From assembly GCF_030766825.1 (NCBI RefSeq), contig NZ_JASFDV010000008.1, positions 56,295-120,294 on the forward strand: a stretch of 64,000 nt of DNA, read 5' to 3'. The position numbers were made by a program, and so were the translations under genes. Shown here piece after piece: positions 8,449 through 17,164 of the stretch. This DNA is from Nocardiopsis sp. CC223A (GTDB lineage: Bacteria; Actinomycetota; Actinomycetes; Streptosporangiales; Streptosporangiaceae). The notes under the pieces are model-generated. The model was not told the DNA's origin and made no database searches. It worked only from the letters and a program-made list of their open reading frames with translations. Numbering within the stretch: the first letter of the stretch is position 1; each line of letters begins with the position of its first letter.

Positions 8449-10038
8449 GTGTCCAAACCCGCCGTACTCGTAGCGGAAGAACTCTCGCCCGCCGGAATCG
8501 CGCTGCTCGAAGAGGACTTCGAGGTCCGCCGCGTCGACGGCGCCGACCGGTCCCTGCTCCTGCCGGCCCTGGCCGACGTGGACGCGCTGATCGTCCGCAG
8601 CGCCACCAAGGTGGACGCCGAGGCCCTGGCCGCGGCCCCCCGCCTACAGGTCGTCGCCCGGGCCGGCGTCGGCCTGGACAACGTGGACGTGGAGGCCGCC
8701 ACCAAGGCGGGCGTGCTGGTGGTCAACGCCCCGACCTCCAACATCGTCAGCGCCGCCGAGCAGGCCGTGAACCTGCTGCTGGCCAGTGCCCGCAACACCG
8801 CCCCCGCGCACAACGCGCTGGTCAACGGCGAGTGGAAGCGGTCCAAGTACACCGGTGTCGAGCTGTACGAGAAGACGATCGGCGTCGTCGGCCTGGGCCG
8901 GATCGGCGCCCTGGTCGCGCAGCGCCTGCTGGCGTTCGGCACCAAGGTCATCGCCTACGACCCGTTCGTGCAGCCCGCCCGCGCCGCCCAGATGGGCGTG
9001 GAGATGACCACGCTCGACGACCTGCTCGGGCGCGCCGACTTCATCACCATCCACCTGCCCAAGACCAAGGACACCCTCGGTCTGATCGGCGAGGAGGCGC
9101 TGCACAAGGTCAAGCCGAACGTGCGGGTCATCAACGCCGCGCGCGGCGGCATCCTGGACGAGGACGCGCTGTACCGGGCGCTCAAGGACGGCCGGGTCGC
9201 CGGCGCGGGCATCGACGTGTTCGCCAAGGAGCCGTGCACGGACAGCCCGCTGTTCGAGTTCGAGAACGTGGTCGTGGCCCCGCACCTGGGCGCCAGCACC
9301 CACGAGGCGCAGGAGAAGGCGGGCACCCAGGTGGCCCGTTCGGTCAAGCTCGCCCTGTCCGGCGAGTTCGTGCCCGACGCGGTCAACGTGCAGGGCACCG
9401 GCGTGGCCGAGGAGATCAAGCCGGGCCTGCCGCTCACCGAGAAGCTGGGCCGGGTCTTCACCGCCCTGGCCGGTGCGCTGCCCAGCCGCATCGACGTGGA
9501 GGTGCGCGGGGAGATCGCCGCGCACGACGTCAAGGTGCTGGAGCTGGCCGCGCTCAAGGGCGTGTTCGCCGACGTGGTCGAGGACACGGTGACGTTCGTC
9601 AACGCCCCGCTGCTGGCCAAGGAGCGCGGTGTGGAGGTGGACCTCGTCACCAGCGACGAGAGCGGCGACTGGCGCAACCTCATCGCGGTGCGCGGCGTGC
9701 TGGCCGACGGCACCCGGGTGTCGGTCTCGGGCACGCTCACCGGCCCCCGCCAGATCGAGAAGCTGGTGGAGGTCAACAACTACGCCCTGGAGATCGGCCT
9801 GGCCGAGCACATGGTGTTCCTGTCCTACGACGACCGCCCCGGCATCGTGGGCAAGGTGGGCGCCCTGTTGGGCGACGCCGACGTCAACATCGCCGGGATG
9901 CAGGTCATCCGGGACCAGGAGGGCGGCCGGGCGCTCATCGCGCTGACCGTCGACTCCGCGGTGCCGGACGCCGTCCTGGCGTCGATCTCCGGCGAGATCG
10001 ACGCCGCGGTCACCCGCCAGGTCGACCTGGAGGACTGA
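8449..10038 (+). CDS. serA: D-3-phosphoglycerate dehydrogenase
   Basis: 529 residues; first step of serine synthesis (3-phosphoglycerate to 3-phosphohydroxypyruvate, NAD-dependent). It is the long actinobacterial form with an extra intervening domain and a C-terminal ACT domain (LSYDDRPGIVGKVGALLGD, from about 455) that binds serine. NAD site: VGLGRIGALVA. Active-site elements are RSATK, NAARGGILDEDAL and APHLGAST with the catalytic His. GTG 8449 is preceded by AAAAGGA. It sits between ilvBNC and leuB and has its own terminator, so it is probably a separate unit. The upstream 156 bp show no clear palindrome of the ilvB type. Confidence 0.97.
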   Translation: MSKPAVLVAEELSPAGIALLEEDFEVRRVDGADRSLLLPALADVDALIVRSATKVDAEALAAAPRLQVVARAGVGLDNVDVEAATKAGVLVVNAPTSNIVSAAEQAVNLLLASARNTAPAHNALVNGEWKRSKYTGVELYEKTIGVVGLGRIGALVAQRLLAFGTKVIAYDPFVQPARAAQMGVEMTTLDDLLGRADFITIHLPKTKDTLGLIGEEALHKVKPNVRVINAARGGILDEDALYRALKDGRVAGAGIDVFAKEPCTDSPLFEFENVVVAPHLGASTHEAQEKAGTQVARSVKLALSGEFVPDAVNVQGTGVAEEIKPGLPLTEKLGRVFTALAGALPSRIDVEVRGEIAAHDVKVLELAALKGVFADVVEDTVTFVNAPLLAKERGVEVDLVTSDESGDWRNLIAVRGVLADGTRVSVSGTLTGPRQIEKLVEVNNYALEIGLAEHMVFLSYDDRPGIVGKVGALLGDADVNIAGMQVIRDQEGGRALIALTVDSAVPDAVLASISGEIDAAVTRQVDLED

Positions 10039-10061
10039 CCGGGCCGGGAGGCATGCCTGGA

Positions 10062-10094
10062 AAGAGGGGTCGCGCCGGTGGTGCGGCCCCTCTT
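10062..10094 (+). terminator. Rho-independent terminator of serA
   Basis: AAGAGGGGTCGC (10062-10073) pairs with GCGGCCCCTCTT (10083-10094), 12 bp with one T-G pair and a nine-base loop, 24 bp after the serA stop. Confidence 0.85.
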
Positions 10095-10143
10095 CTCGTG
10101 TCCGGGGGGTTCCGCAGGTTTTTCGCGGGGAAATGCGCGCTTT

Positions 10144-10185
10144 TCTCACCTGAGACGACACGCGCTCGTCTCATATCGTGAGAAG
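10144..10185. promoter_or_regulatory. Operator-like palindromes upstream of the 30-codon ORF
   Basis: Site 10167-10185 reads CGTCTCA-TATCG-TGAGAAG, the same spacing and half-sites as the ilvB operator. A second, tighter pair TCTCA-CC-TGAGA lies at 10144-10155. The two together also form a nested inverted repeat (TTCTCAC...GTGAGAA outside, GAGACGA...TCGTCTC inside). The ten bases GAAGTTCTGG follow here and also follow the ilvB site. Likely control of the downstream small ORF and/or leuB; binder inferred. Confidence 0.65.
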
Positions 10186-10448
10186 TTCTGGCCACATAGT
10201 TGGACATCCGATATTCTGTCGTCCTAGGAGCCAGCGGTGTCCGACGCCACCGGTCGACGCCGCCGCCCGCCGTTTCCGCCCGCCCCGACCCGGGTCCGCG
10301 GAGGCGGCCCCGGCGACCCCGCCGGGAACCACCGCTCCCGCCTTCTCTCATCTCTCGCGGTCACCGTGGACCGCGGCATCCGCGCAGCGCACGCCCATCC
10401 GGCCCGAGCGCACGCGATGCCGGTCACGCACCGCAATCGGAGTCCCAC

Positions 10449-10541
10449 ATGATGTACGACATGGTCGATTACCCGTCCACCTCCGACGTCGACGAAGAGA
10501 TCCACCGCGCGCTCCAGGACGCCCTGAACCGCCGCGACTGA
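10449..10541 (+). CDS. Putative 30-residue protein of unknown function
   Basis: I do not recognise this protein. The ORF starts MMYDMVDYPSTSDVDEE and ends HRALQDALNRRD. Support for real coding: GGAG six bases before the ATG; 28 of 30 sense codons end in G or C; and the peptide is acidic and amphipathic at its end, unlike the proline/arginine-rich translation of the same open frame upstream. It lies between an ilvB-type operator (10167) and the leuB operators (10587), 124 bp before leuB. It carries no run of Leu, Ile or Val codons, so it is not a classical attenuation leader. Regulatory peptide or small protein are both possible. Confidence 0.5.
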   Translation: MMYDMVDYPSTSDVDEEIHRALQDALNRRD

Positions 10542-10586
10542 AGTGTCGGGGCGACGGACGCCGCCGGTCTCGCGTGCCGGTATGGT

Positions 10587-10627
10587 TGTCTCATTCAGTG
10601 TTCATTCTGATCTCACCATGTGAGAAT
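10587..10627. promoter_or_regulatory. Tandem operator-like sites upstream of leuB
   Basis: Site 1 (10587-10605) is a good left half with a poor right half, TGTCTCA-TTCAG-TGTTCAT. Site 2 (10609-10627) reads GATCTCA-CCATG-TGAGAAT, a palindrome of the same geometry (5-base spacer). Both are within 80 bp of the leuB start. Confidence 0.65.
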
Positions 10628-10665
10628 TGGCCGGTGGGATCGCGATCGGAGCAGAGGCAGGCCGC

Positions 10666-11727
10666 ATGGCAGCGCGCACGGTGAAACTGGCCGTCATCCC
10701 CGGCGACGGGATCGGACCCGAGGTCGTCGCCGAGGGCCTCAAGGTGCTGGAGGTCGCCGCCGCCCGGCACGACCTCGCCATCGAGGCCACCGAGTACGAG
10801 CTCGGCGCCCGGCTCTGGCACCGCACCGGTGAGACGCTGCCCGACTCCGTCGCCGCGGAGCTGGCGCAGCACGAGGCCATCTACCTGGGCGCGGTCGGGG
10901 ACCCCACGGTCCCCAGCGGCGTCCTGGAGCGCGGCCTGCTGCTGCGCCTGCGCTTCGACTTCGACCACTACGTCAACCTGCGCCCCGTGCGCCTGTACCC
11001 CGGCGTGGCGAGCCCGCTGGCCGGTGTGACCCCCGAGGACATCGACATGCTCGTCGTCCGCGAGGGCACCGAGGGCCCCTACGCCGGGGCCGGCGGCGTC
11101 CTGCGCAAGGGCACCCCGCACGAGATCGCCACCCAGGACAGCGTCAACACCCGCTTCGGCGTGGAGCGCGTCGTCCGCTTCGCCTTCGCCCAGGCCGCCG
11201 AGCGCCCGCGCAAGAAGCTCACCCTGGTCCACAAGGACAACGTGCTGACCTTCGCCGGCGAGCTCTGGCAGCGTGTCGTCCGCGAGGTCGGCGCCGAGTA
11301 CCCGCAGGTCTCCGTTGACTACTGCCACGTCGACGCCGCCGCGATGTTCTTCGTCGACCAGCCCGCCCGGTTCGACGTGGTCGTCACCGACAACCTGTTC
11401 GGCGACATCATCACCGACATCGGTGCCGCCATCACCGGGGGCATCGGGCTGGCCGCCAGCGGCAACATCAACCCGGACCGGACCTTCCCGAGCATGTTCG
11501 AGCCGGTCCACGGCTCGGCCCCCGACATCGCCGGGCAGGGCAAGGCCGACCCGACCGCCACCGTGCTGTCGGCCGCCATGCTGCTGGACCACCTCGGCGT
11601 CCCCGAGGCGGCCCGCCGCATCGAGGCCGCCGTCGCCGCCGACCTCAAGACCCGTGCCCCCGGCGAGGCCCGCTCCACCTCCCGCATCGGCGACGACCTC
11701 GCCGCGCGAGTAACCGAGCAGGGCTGA
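10666..11727 (+). CDS. leuB: 3-isopropylmalate dehydrogenase
   Basis: 353 residues. NAD-dependent oxidative decarboxylation of 3-isopropylmalate, third step of leucine synthesis; in organisms with CimA it also handles 3-methylmalate for isoleucine. Signatures: [16 protein letters not shown] at the N-terminus, the substrate loop [29 protein letters not shown], and the C-terminal metal and NAD site [32 protein letters not shown] and [17 protein letters not shown] 10666 preceded by AGAGG; the frame is open to 10627 but nothing supports a longer form. Operator-like sites lie directly upstream and a strong terminator follows. Confidence 0.97.
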   Translation: MAARTVKLAVIPGDGIGPEVVAEGLKVLEVAAARHDLAIEATEYELGARLWHRTGETLPDSVAAELAQHEAIYLGAVGDPTVPSGVLERGLLLRLRFDFDHYVNLRPVRLYPGVASPLAGVTPEDIDMLVVREGTEGPYAGAGGVLRKGTPHEIATQDSVNTRFGVERVVRFAFAQAAERPRKKLTLVHKDNVLTFAGELWQRVVREVGAEYPQVSVDYCHVDAAAMFFVDQPARFDVVVTDNLFGDIITDIGAAITGGIGLAASGNINPDRTFPSMFEPVHGSAPDIAGQGKADPTATVLSAAMLLDHLGVPEAARRIEAAVAADLKTRAPGEARSTSRIGDDLAARVTEQG

Positions 11728-11799
11728 CGCCCCGCGTCGGCCCTGCCCCGTCGATGGACCAGGGCGCGGCCGACCGGCACAGCCACCGCTGAACCCCGC

Positions 11800-11833
11800 A
11801 AGGGCGCGCCCGGACACCACCGGGCGCGCCCTT
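11800..11833 (+). terminator. Strong terminator after leuB
   Basis: AAGGGCGCGCCCGG (11800-11813) pairs perfectly with CCGGGCGCGCCCTT (11820-11833): a 14-bp stem with a six-base loop. Confidence 0.9.
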
Positions 11834-11944
11834 CGTGTTACGGGCCTGTTGCTCCCGCTCTGGCACAGGGTGCGCTCTTCCGACAGACTAGATCCCAGGT
11901 CGGCGGCGCTGCCGACCTGATGCACCCGAGAGGACCGACGAGTC

Positions 11945-13069
11945 ATGACCAACGACAACACCACCACGAGCGGGTTGGCGTTCGACATCCAGCTCTCCGA
12001 CCGGCGGAAGACCCCGCAGGAGCGAGAGGCACTGCTGGAGAGTCCGGGGTTCGGCCAGGTGTTCACCGACCACATGGTGAGCATCCGCTACACCGAGGGC
12101 AAGGGGTGGCACGACGCGAAGCTGGAGCCCTACGGCCCGCTGAGCCTGGACCCGGCCACCTCCGCGCTCCACTACGCCCAGGAGATCTTCGAGGGGCTCA
12201 AGGCCTACCGCCACCCCGACGGCTCCCTGGCCTCCTTCCGGCCCGAGGCCAACGCGGCCCGCTTCAACCGGAGCGCCGCCCGCATGGCGATGCCGGAGCT
12301 GCCCGAGGACCTGTTCCTCAAGTCCATCGAACTGCTGCTGGAGCACGACGGGGAGTGGGTCCCCACCAAGCCCGACTTCAGCCTCTACCTGCGTCCGTTC
12401 ATGATCTCGACGGACGTCGGCCTGGGGGTCAACCACCCCTCCCGCACCTACGTCTACCTGCTCATCGCCTCGCCGGTCGGCTCCTACTTCGCGGGCGGCG
12501 TCAAGCCGGTCACCGTCTGGCTGTCCACGGACTATACGCGCGCGGCGCCCGGCGGCACCGGCGCGGCCAAGTTCGCGGGCAACTACGCGGCCAGCTTCCT
12601 GGCCCAGGCCCAGGCCGTGGAGAAGGGCTGCGACCAGGTGGTCTGGCTGGACGCCCGCGAGCACCGCTGGGTCGAGGAGATGGGCGGCATGAACCTGTGG
12701 TTCGTGTTCGGCTCGGGTGAGAACGCACGCCTGCGCACGCCCCCGCTGACCGGCACGCTGCTGCCCGGCATCACCCGCGAATCGCTGCTGACCCTCGCCC
12801 CCGACCTGGGCATCCCGGCGGAGGAGAAGCCGATCTCCACCGAGGAGTGGCGCAAGGCCGCCGAATCGGGCGAGCTGACCGAGGTCTTCGCCTGCGGCAC
12901 GGCCGCGGTCATCACCCCGGTCGGGTTCGTCAAGAGCGACGACGGCGAGTTCACCATCGGTGACGGCACCCCCGGCCCGGTCACCATGCGCCTGCGCGAG
13001 GAACTGGTGGGCATCCAGACCGGGCGGCGCCCCGACGGGCACGGCTGGGTGACCCGCTTCCAGGGGTAG
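11945..13069 (+). CDS. ilvE: Branched-chain amino acid aminotransferase
   Basis: 374 residues; PLP-dependent transamination of the oxo acids of Leu, Ile and Val with glutamate, the last step of all three pathways. Class IV fold signatures: [45 protein letters not shown], then [15 protein letters not shown] with the PLP-binding Lys, [11 protein letters not shown], and [17 protein letters not shown] near the C-terminus. Length fits the class II bacterial/eukaryotic-like BCAT. ATG 11945 follows GAGAGGA. Monocistronic by its flanking terminators. No palindrome of the ilvB type was found upstream. Confidence 0.97.
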   Translation: MTNDNTTTSGLAFDIQLSDRRKTPQEREALLESPGFGQVFTDHMVSIRYTEGKGWHDAKLEPYGPLSLDPATSALHYAQEIFEGLKAYRHPDGSLASFRPEANAARFNRSAARMAMPELPEDLFLKSIELLLEHDGEWVPTKPDFSLYLRPFMISTDVGLGVNHPSRTYVYLLIASPVGSYFAGGVKPVTVWLSTDYTRAAPGGTGAAKFAGNYAASFLAQAQAVEKGCDQVVWLDAREHRWVEEMGGMNLWFVFGSGENARLRTPPLTGTLLPGITRESLLTLAPDLGIPAEEKPISTEEWRKAAESGELTEVFACGTAAVITPVGFVKSDDGEFTIGDGTPGPVTMRLREELVGIQTGRRPDGHGWVTRFQG

Positions 13070-13088
13070 TCCTCCGCTCTCGGACACG

Positions 13089-13115
13089 AAGGCCGCCGGG
13101 GTCTCCGGCGGCCTT
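13089..13115 (+). terminator. Terminator of ilvE
   Basis: AAGGCCGCCGG (13089-13099) pairs with CCGGCGGCCTT (13105-13115): 11 bp, five-base loop. Confidence 0.88.
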
Positions 13116-13149
13116 CTCGCTGTCCGGTTTGTCCAGTGGGAGAAATCAC

Positions 13150-13168
13150 TGTCCCACATGTTGGGACA
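13150..13168. promoter_or_regulatory. Palindromic operator upstream of cimA
   Basis: TGTCCCA-CATGT-TGGGACA, a perfect palindrome with 7-bp arms and the same five-base spacer as the ilvB site, differing only by T to C (and the matching A to G) in each half. It stands 50 bp before the cimA leader peptide. Confidence 0.7.
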
Positions 13169-13218
13169 ATCCGTTCGCGAACGGGGTCACGGACGTCGTC
13201 CTGTGGCACACTGGCCGC

Positions 13219-13260
13219 ATGCCGTCTCAGGTGATCATTATCGTGAGGCGCGTCGGCTGA
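13219..13260 (+). CDS. Leader peptide of the cimA transcript
   Basis: A 13-codon ORF, ATG to TGA, reads MPSQVIIIVRRVG. Codons 5-9 are Val-Ile-Ile-Ile-Val, five consecutive branched-chain codons biased to isoleucine, the end product of the citramalate route. Its arrangement copies the ilvB leader: five branched-chain codons, then two Arg codons, then stop, with the last codons forming the first arm of a GC-rich hairpin. A terminator with a T-run follows before cimA. No strong Shine-Dalgarno sequence is visible (GGCCGC precedes). Confidence 0.82.
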   Translation: MPSQVIIIVRRVG

Positions 13261-13312
13261 CAACGGACCTTGCCGACGCGCAGACCTCTCATGTCCATGG
13301 GGGGTCTTTTTT
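13248..13312 (+). promoter_or_regulatory. cimA attenuator: hairpin plus terminator
   Basis: GCGCGTCGGC (13248-13257, end of the leader ORF) pairs perfectly with GCCGACGCGC (13272-13281). Next comes the terminator: AGACCTC (13282-13288) with GGGGTCT (13300-13306; one T-G pair) followed by TTTTTT to 13312. This matches a ribosome-mediated attenuator controlled by charged tRNA-Ile/Val. Confidence 0.8.
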
Positions 13313-13366
13313 GTTGGCCGGGTCCGGGTCGGTCCTCCACAGCATCCACCTTCGGGAGTTCCACCC

Positions 13367-14983
13367 ATGAGGGACGACGGTTTCCACGTTTTCGACACCA
13401 CGCTGCGCGACGGGGCCCAGCGCGAGGGGATCAATCTCCGGGTCTCCGACAAGCTGGCCATCGCCGCGCTGCTGGACGACTTCGGGGTGGGGTTCATCGA
13501 GGGAGGGTGGCCGGGGGCGAACCCCAAGGACACCGAATTCTTTCAGCGGGCTTCACAAGAGCTCTCGCTGAAGCACGCGCAACTCACCGCGTTCGGGGCG
13601 ACCCGCCGGGCCGGTGTGAAGGCCGCCGACGATCCCATGGTGGCCGCGCTGCGCGACAGCGGCGCGCCGGTCGTCACCCTTGTCGCCAAGAGCGACGACC
13701 GGCACGTCGAGCGCGCACTGCGCACGACCCTCGACGAGAACCTCGCCATGATCGCCGACACGGTGTCCTACCTGCGCGAACACGGCCAGCGCGTGTTCGT
13801 GGACTGTGAGCACTTCTTCGACGGGTACCGGCACGACCCGTCCTACGCCCTCGACGTCGTGCGGGCCGCGGCCGGCGCCGGCGCCGATGTCGTGGTCCTG
13901 TGCGACACCAACGGGGGCATGCTCCCCGACGACGTCTTCCGCACCGTCACCGAGGTGCGCGAGGCCACCGGCGCCCGACTGGGCATGCACGCCCAGGACG
14001 ACACCGGCTGCGCCGTGGCCAACACCCTGGCCGCCGTGGACGCCGGGGCCACCCACGTGCAGTGCACCGCCAACGGCTACGGGGAGCGGGTGGGCAACGC
14101 CGACCTGTTCGCCGTGGTGGGGGCGCTCACCCTCAAGCGGGGCATGGACGTGCTCCCCCCGGGCTGCCTGGAGGAGATGACCCGGGTGTCGCACGCCGTC
14201 GCCGAGATCGTCAACCTGACCCCGGACACGCACCGCCCCTACGTGGGGGTGTCGGCGTTCGCGCACAAGGCCGGGCTGCACGCATCCGCCATCAAGGTCG
14301 ACCCCGACCTGTACCAGCACACCGACCCGGCGCTGGTCGGCAACACCATGCGCATGCTCGTCTCCGACATGGCCGGCCGGGCGTCCATCGAGCTCAAGGC
14401 GCAGGAGCTGGGCCTGGACCTGGCCGGCGACCGGGCCCTGTCGGGCCGGGTCGTGGAGCGGGTCAAGGGCCTGGAGCTGTCGGGGTACAGCTTCGAGGCG
14501 GCCGACGCCTCCCTGGAACTGCTGCTGCGCGAGGAGATGGGCGAGCCGGTCCGCTACTTCGAGACGGAGTCGTGGCGGGTCATCACCGAACGCCGTCCCC
14601 GGGACGGGGCGCCGCTGTTCGGCGCGTACGAGAGCCTGACCGAGGCCACCGTCAAGCTGACCGTCAAGGGCGAGCGGGTCATCGCCACCGCCGAGGGCAA
14701 CGGCCCGGTCAACGCGCTGGACCGGGCGCTGCGCTCCTCCATGGAGGGCGTGTACACGGCGCTGGCCGGACTGGAACTGGTGGACTACAAGGTCCGCATC
14801 CTGGAGGGCAGCTCGGGGACCAACGCCATCACCCGCACGCTCATCACGTTCAGTGACGGCGCGGGGGAGTGGACGACCGTGGGCCTGGGCCCCAACGTCG
14901 TGGACGCCTCCTGGGTTGCTCTGGAGCAGGCCTTCAACTACGGCCTGCTGCGCCAGGGCTACCCGCGTGAACGGGATGTGTGA
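13367..14983 (+). CDS. cimA: Citramalate synthase
   Basis: 538 residues. Condenses pyruvate and acetyl-CoA to (R)-citramalate, giving 2-oxobutyrate for isoleucine without threonine. TIM-barrel signatures of the HMG-CoA-lyase/IPMS family: FDTTLRDGAQREGI, ADVVVLCDTNGGMLP, GMHAQDDTGCAVANTLAAVDAGATHVQ, TANGYGERVGNADL. C-terminal LeuA-type allosteric dimer domain from about 410. The long form (over 500 residues) and the FIEGGWPGANPKDTEFF segment are typical of CimA/AksA-like enzymes, not LeuA. The Ile-rich leader upstream supports this. ATG 13367 was taken with moderate confidence; no strong ribosome binding site is seen. Confidence 0.93.
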   Translation: MRDDGFHVFDTTLRDGAQREGINLRVSDKLAIAALLDDFGVGFIEGGWPGANPKDTEFFQRASQELSLKHAQLTAFGATRRAGVKAADDPMVAALRDSGAPVVTLVAKSDDRHVERALRTTLDENLAMIADTVSYLREHGQRVFVDCEHFFDGYRHDPSYALDVVRAAAGAGADVVVLCDTNGGMLPDDVFRTVTEVREATGARLGMHAQDDTGCAVANTLAAVDAGATHVQCTANGYGERVGNADLFAVVGALTLKRGMDVLPPGCLEEMTRVSHAVAEIVNLTPDTHRPYVGVSAFAHKAGLHASAIKVDPDLYQHTDPALVGNTMRMLVSDMAGRASIELKAQELGLDLAGDRALSGRVVERVKGLELSGYSFEAADASLELLLREEMGEPVRYFETESWRVITERRPRDGAPLFGAYESLTEATVKLTVKGERVIATAEGNGPVNALDRALRSSMEGVYTALAGLELVDYKVRILEGSSGTNAITRTLITFSDGAGEWTTVGLGPNVVDASWVALEQAFNYGLLRQGYPRERDV

Positions 14984-15022
14984 CGGTCCGGTCATCTGCC
15001 GTCACGGCGGACCGTGACCGAA

Positions 15023-15060
15023 CGGGCCCCTCGGCCGGGTGAAACCGGACGAGGGGCCCG
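15023..15060 (+). terminator. Terminator of cimA
   Basis: CGGGCCCCTCG (15023-15033) pairs with CGAGGGGCCCG (15050-15060), with a second small stem CCGG/CCGG inside the loop. Confidence 0.85.
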
Positions 15061-15095
15061 CCGCGTGTCGTCGGGGGGAGGAAACCGGCGGAACC

Positions 15096-15109
15096 TTACT
15101 TACAAGTAA
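15096..15109. promoter_or_regulatory. Small palindrome upstream of the ABC transporter operon
   Basis: TTACTT-AC-AAGTAA, a 14-bp AT-rich inverted repeat in an otherwise GC-rich stretch, 240 bp before the first permease gene. A regulator site is possible; no regulator gene is adjacent. The rest of 15061-15335 holds nothing else I can support. Confidence 0.4.
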
Positions 15110-15335
15110 TGGACACCTGGCTTGAAAGATATAGCCACTGTGCCCCGGGTCACTCGATACTGCGAACTTCTGATGAACCCGCACGTTACGAGTGGTGATC
15201 GATGTCGGACATAACCGCCCAGCGTCCACCCGTTGGCACACCGTTCTCCCCACGTCGGGATACCGGTCATCCGCCCGGGCAAGACTGCGGGGCGTGTCCT
15301 CACCAACCACCACCACCGCCGGCGGGGGAGGAGGC

Positions 15336-16268
15336 GTGACCACCACCCCCACGGCCACCGCACCCCCCGAGGCCCCGCCGCTCCGCCGCACCCGCAGGAG
15401 CAAGGAGACCGTGCTGGCCTGGGGGTTCCTGGCACCGTCCATCGTGGTCTTCGCGCTCTTCCTCGCCTATCCCCTCGGCCGGACCGTGTACCTGTCGATG
15501 CACGGCAACGACATCATCGGCAGGCCCAGCCGGTTCGTCGGGTTCAGCCACTTCGCGGAGATGGCCTCGCCCGAGTTCGGCCAGGTCCTGCTCACCACGC
15601 TGCTCTTCACGCTCGGCACGGTCGTCCCCGGCGTGGCCGGGGCGCTCGCCATCGTCCTCCTCCTGGAGGGCGTCATCCGCGGTCAGCGCCTCCTGCGCGG
15701 CGCCTTCGCCCTGCCCTTCGCGTTCTCCGTGGCCAGCGCCTCGGTGATCTTCGTGGTGTTCTACAGCTCCGGCAACAGCGTGCTCAACGGCATCCTGTAC
15801 CGGGTCGGGCTGTCCCAGGTCCCCTGGCTCACCTCCCAGGAGATGGCCCTGTGGTCGGTGTGCATCACCACGGTCTGGATGAACCTCGGCTACGGGGTGC
15901 TCGTCCTGGCCGCCGGGATCGGCTCCATCCCCAAGGAGATCAACGAGGCCGCCCGCATCGACGGGGCCACCGGGGTGCGCCTGGCCCGCGACGTCACCGT
16001 TCCGATGCTCGGCCCGCAGCTTTTCTTCCTCATCGTGATCTCCACGATCAACGCGCTCCAGGGGTTCGGGCAGATCCACATCCTCACCCGCGGCGGGCCC
16101 AGCGGCTCCACGACCACCCTGGTCTACTCGATCTTCGAGGAGGCCTTCGCCTACAGCACCAGCGACTTCGGGCGGGCCAGCGCCCAGGCGCTCGTCCTGC
16201 TGTTGGTGGTCCTCGTGTGCACCGCGATCCAGTTCGGCTCCATCGAGCGGAAGGTGCACTACGCATGA
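15336..16268 (+). CDS. ugpA: ABC transporter permease, UgpA type
   Basis: 310 residues, six predicted membrane segments, first at LAWGFLAPSIVVFALFLAYPLG. Carries the binding-protein-dependent transport (EAA) loop: EINEAARIDGATGVRLARDVTVPMLGP. Resembles the MalF/UgpA class of carbohydrate permeases. GTG 15336 is preferred because GGGGGAGGAGGC lies immediately before it; an earlier in-frame GTG at 15294 would add a low-complexity stretch. The next permease overlaps by four bases (ATGA). The order permease-permease-binding protein and the UgpB-like third protein suggest sn-glycerol-3-phosphate or a glycerophosphodiester as substrate. Confidence 0.82.
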   Translation: MTTTPTATAPPEAPPLRRTRRSKETVLAWGFLAPSIVVFALFLAYPLGRTVYLSMHGNDIIGRPSRFVGFSHFAEMASPEFGQVLLTTLLFTLGTVVPGVAGALAIVLLLEGVIRGQRLLRGAFALPFAFSVASASVIFVVFYSSGNSVLNGILYRVGLSQVPWLTSQEMALWSVCITTVWMNLGYGVLVLAAGIGSIPKEINEAARIDGATGVRLARDVTVPMLGPQLFFLIVISTINALQGFGQIHILTRGGPSGSTTTLVYSIFEEAFAYSTSDFGRASAQALVLLLVVLVCTAIQFGSIERKVHYA

Positions 16269-17164
16269 CCGCGGCCCCCCTCACCCTCGGATCCGACGCG
16301 CCTGCCGCGGCCGCCCCGGCGCCCCGGCGCCGCCACCGGCCCTCCCCGCGCTTCCTGCTCGGACGGGCGGTGCTCTACCTGCTGCTGCTCCTCTTCCTGG
16401 TGCCGACGCTGTTCCCCGTGTACTACGTGTTCGCCGGGGCGATCATGGACCCCAGGGAGCTGGCGGCCTTCCCGGCGCAGCTGGTGCCCACCGGGGTCCA
16501 CCCGGACAACATCACGGCCGCGCTGGACGCCGTGCCGCTGGTGCGCATGTACGGGAACTCGCTCGTCATGGCGGGGATCATCACGGTCTCCCAGCTGGTG
16601 ACCTCGGCCCTGGCCGCCTACGCGTTCGTGTTCCTGCGCTTTCGCGGGTCGGCCGTGGTCTTCGCCCTGTTCCTGGCGACCCTGATGGTCCCGGGCGAGG
16701 CCACGTTCATCCCCAACTACCTGACCATCGCCTCGTGGGGTCTCACCGACACCTTCGCGGGCCTGGTCATGCCCTTCCTGGCCTACGCCTTCGGCACCTT
16801 CCTGCTGCGCCAGAGCTTCAAGCAGTTCCCCCGCGAGCTGTACGACGCGGCGCGCATGGACGGCATGGGGCACCTGCGGTTCCTGTGGACGATCCTGATC
16901 CCGCTCAGCCGCCCCGCCCTCACCGCCGTCGGCGTCTACGTGTTCATCACCAGCTGGAACATGTACTTCTGGCCGCTGATCATCACGCGCAGCAGCCAGA
17001 TGCAGACCCTCCAGATCGGTCTGAACAGCCTCAAGACCGGCGAGGCGTCCGACCCCGGCCTCCTCCTGGCCGGTGCGGCCCTCTCCGTCCTGCCCACCCT
17101 CGCCCTCGTGGTCTTCGGACAGCGCTTCATCGTCCGCGGGCTCACGGCGGGCGCGGTCAAGTAG
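16265..17164 (+). CDS. ugpE: ABC transporter permease, UgpE type
   Basis: 299 residues, six membrane segments. It starts ATG 16265, overlapping the stop of the first permease (ATGA), a sign of translational coupling. EAA loop: FPRELYDAARMDGMGHLRFLWTILIPLSRPAL. C-terminal QRFIVRGLTAGAVK is the usual ending of MalG/UgpE permeases. It forms the membrane channel with the upstream gene product. Confidence 0.82.
   Translation: MTAAPLTLGSDAPAAAAPAPRRRHRPSPRFLLGRAVLYLLLLLFLVPTLFPVYYVFAGAIMDPRELAAFPAQLVPTGVHPDNITAALDAVPLVRMYGNSLVMAGIITVSQLVTSALAAYAFVFLRFRGSAVVFALFLATLMVPGEATFIPNYLTIASWGLTDTFAGLVMPFLAYAFGTFLLRQSFKQFPRELYDAARMDGMGHLRFLWTILIPLSRPALTAVGVYVFITSWNMYFWPLIITRSSQMQTLQIGLNSLKTGEASDPGLLLAGAALSVLPTLALVVFGQRFIVRGLTAGAVK

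Noticed and set aside
10449..10541. Classical leucine leader peptide for leuB
   Set aside because: No run of leucine (or Ile/Val) codons and no terminator hairpin between it and leuB.
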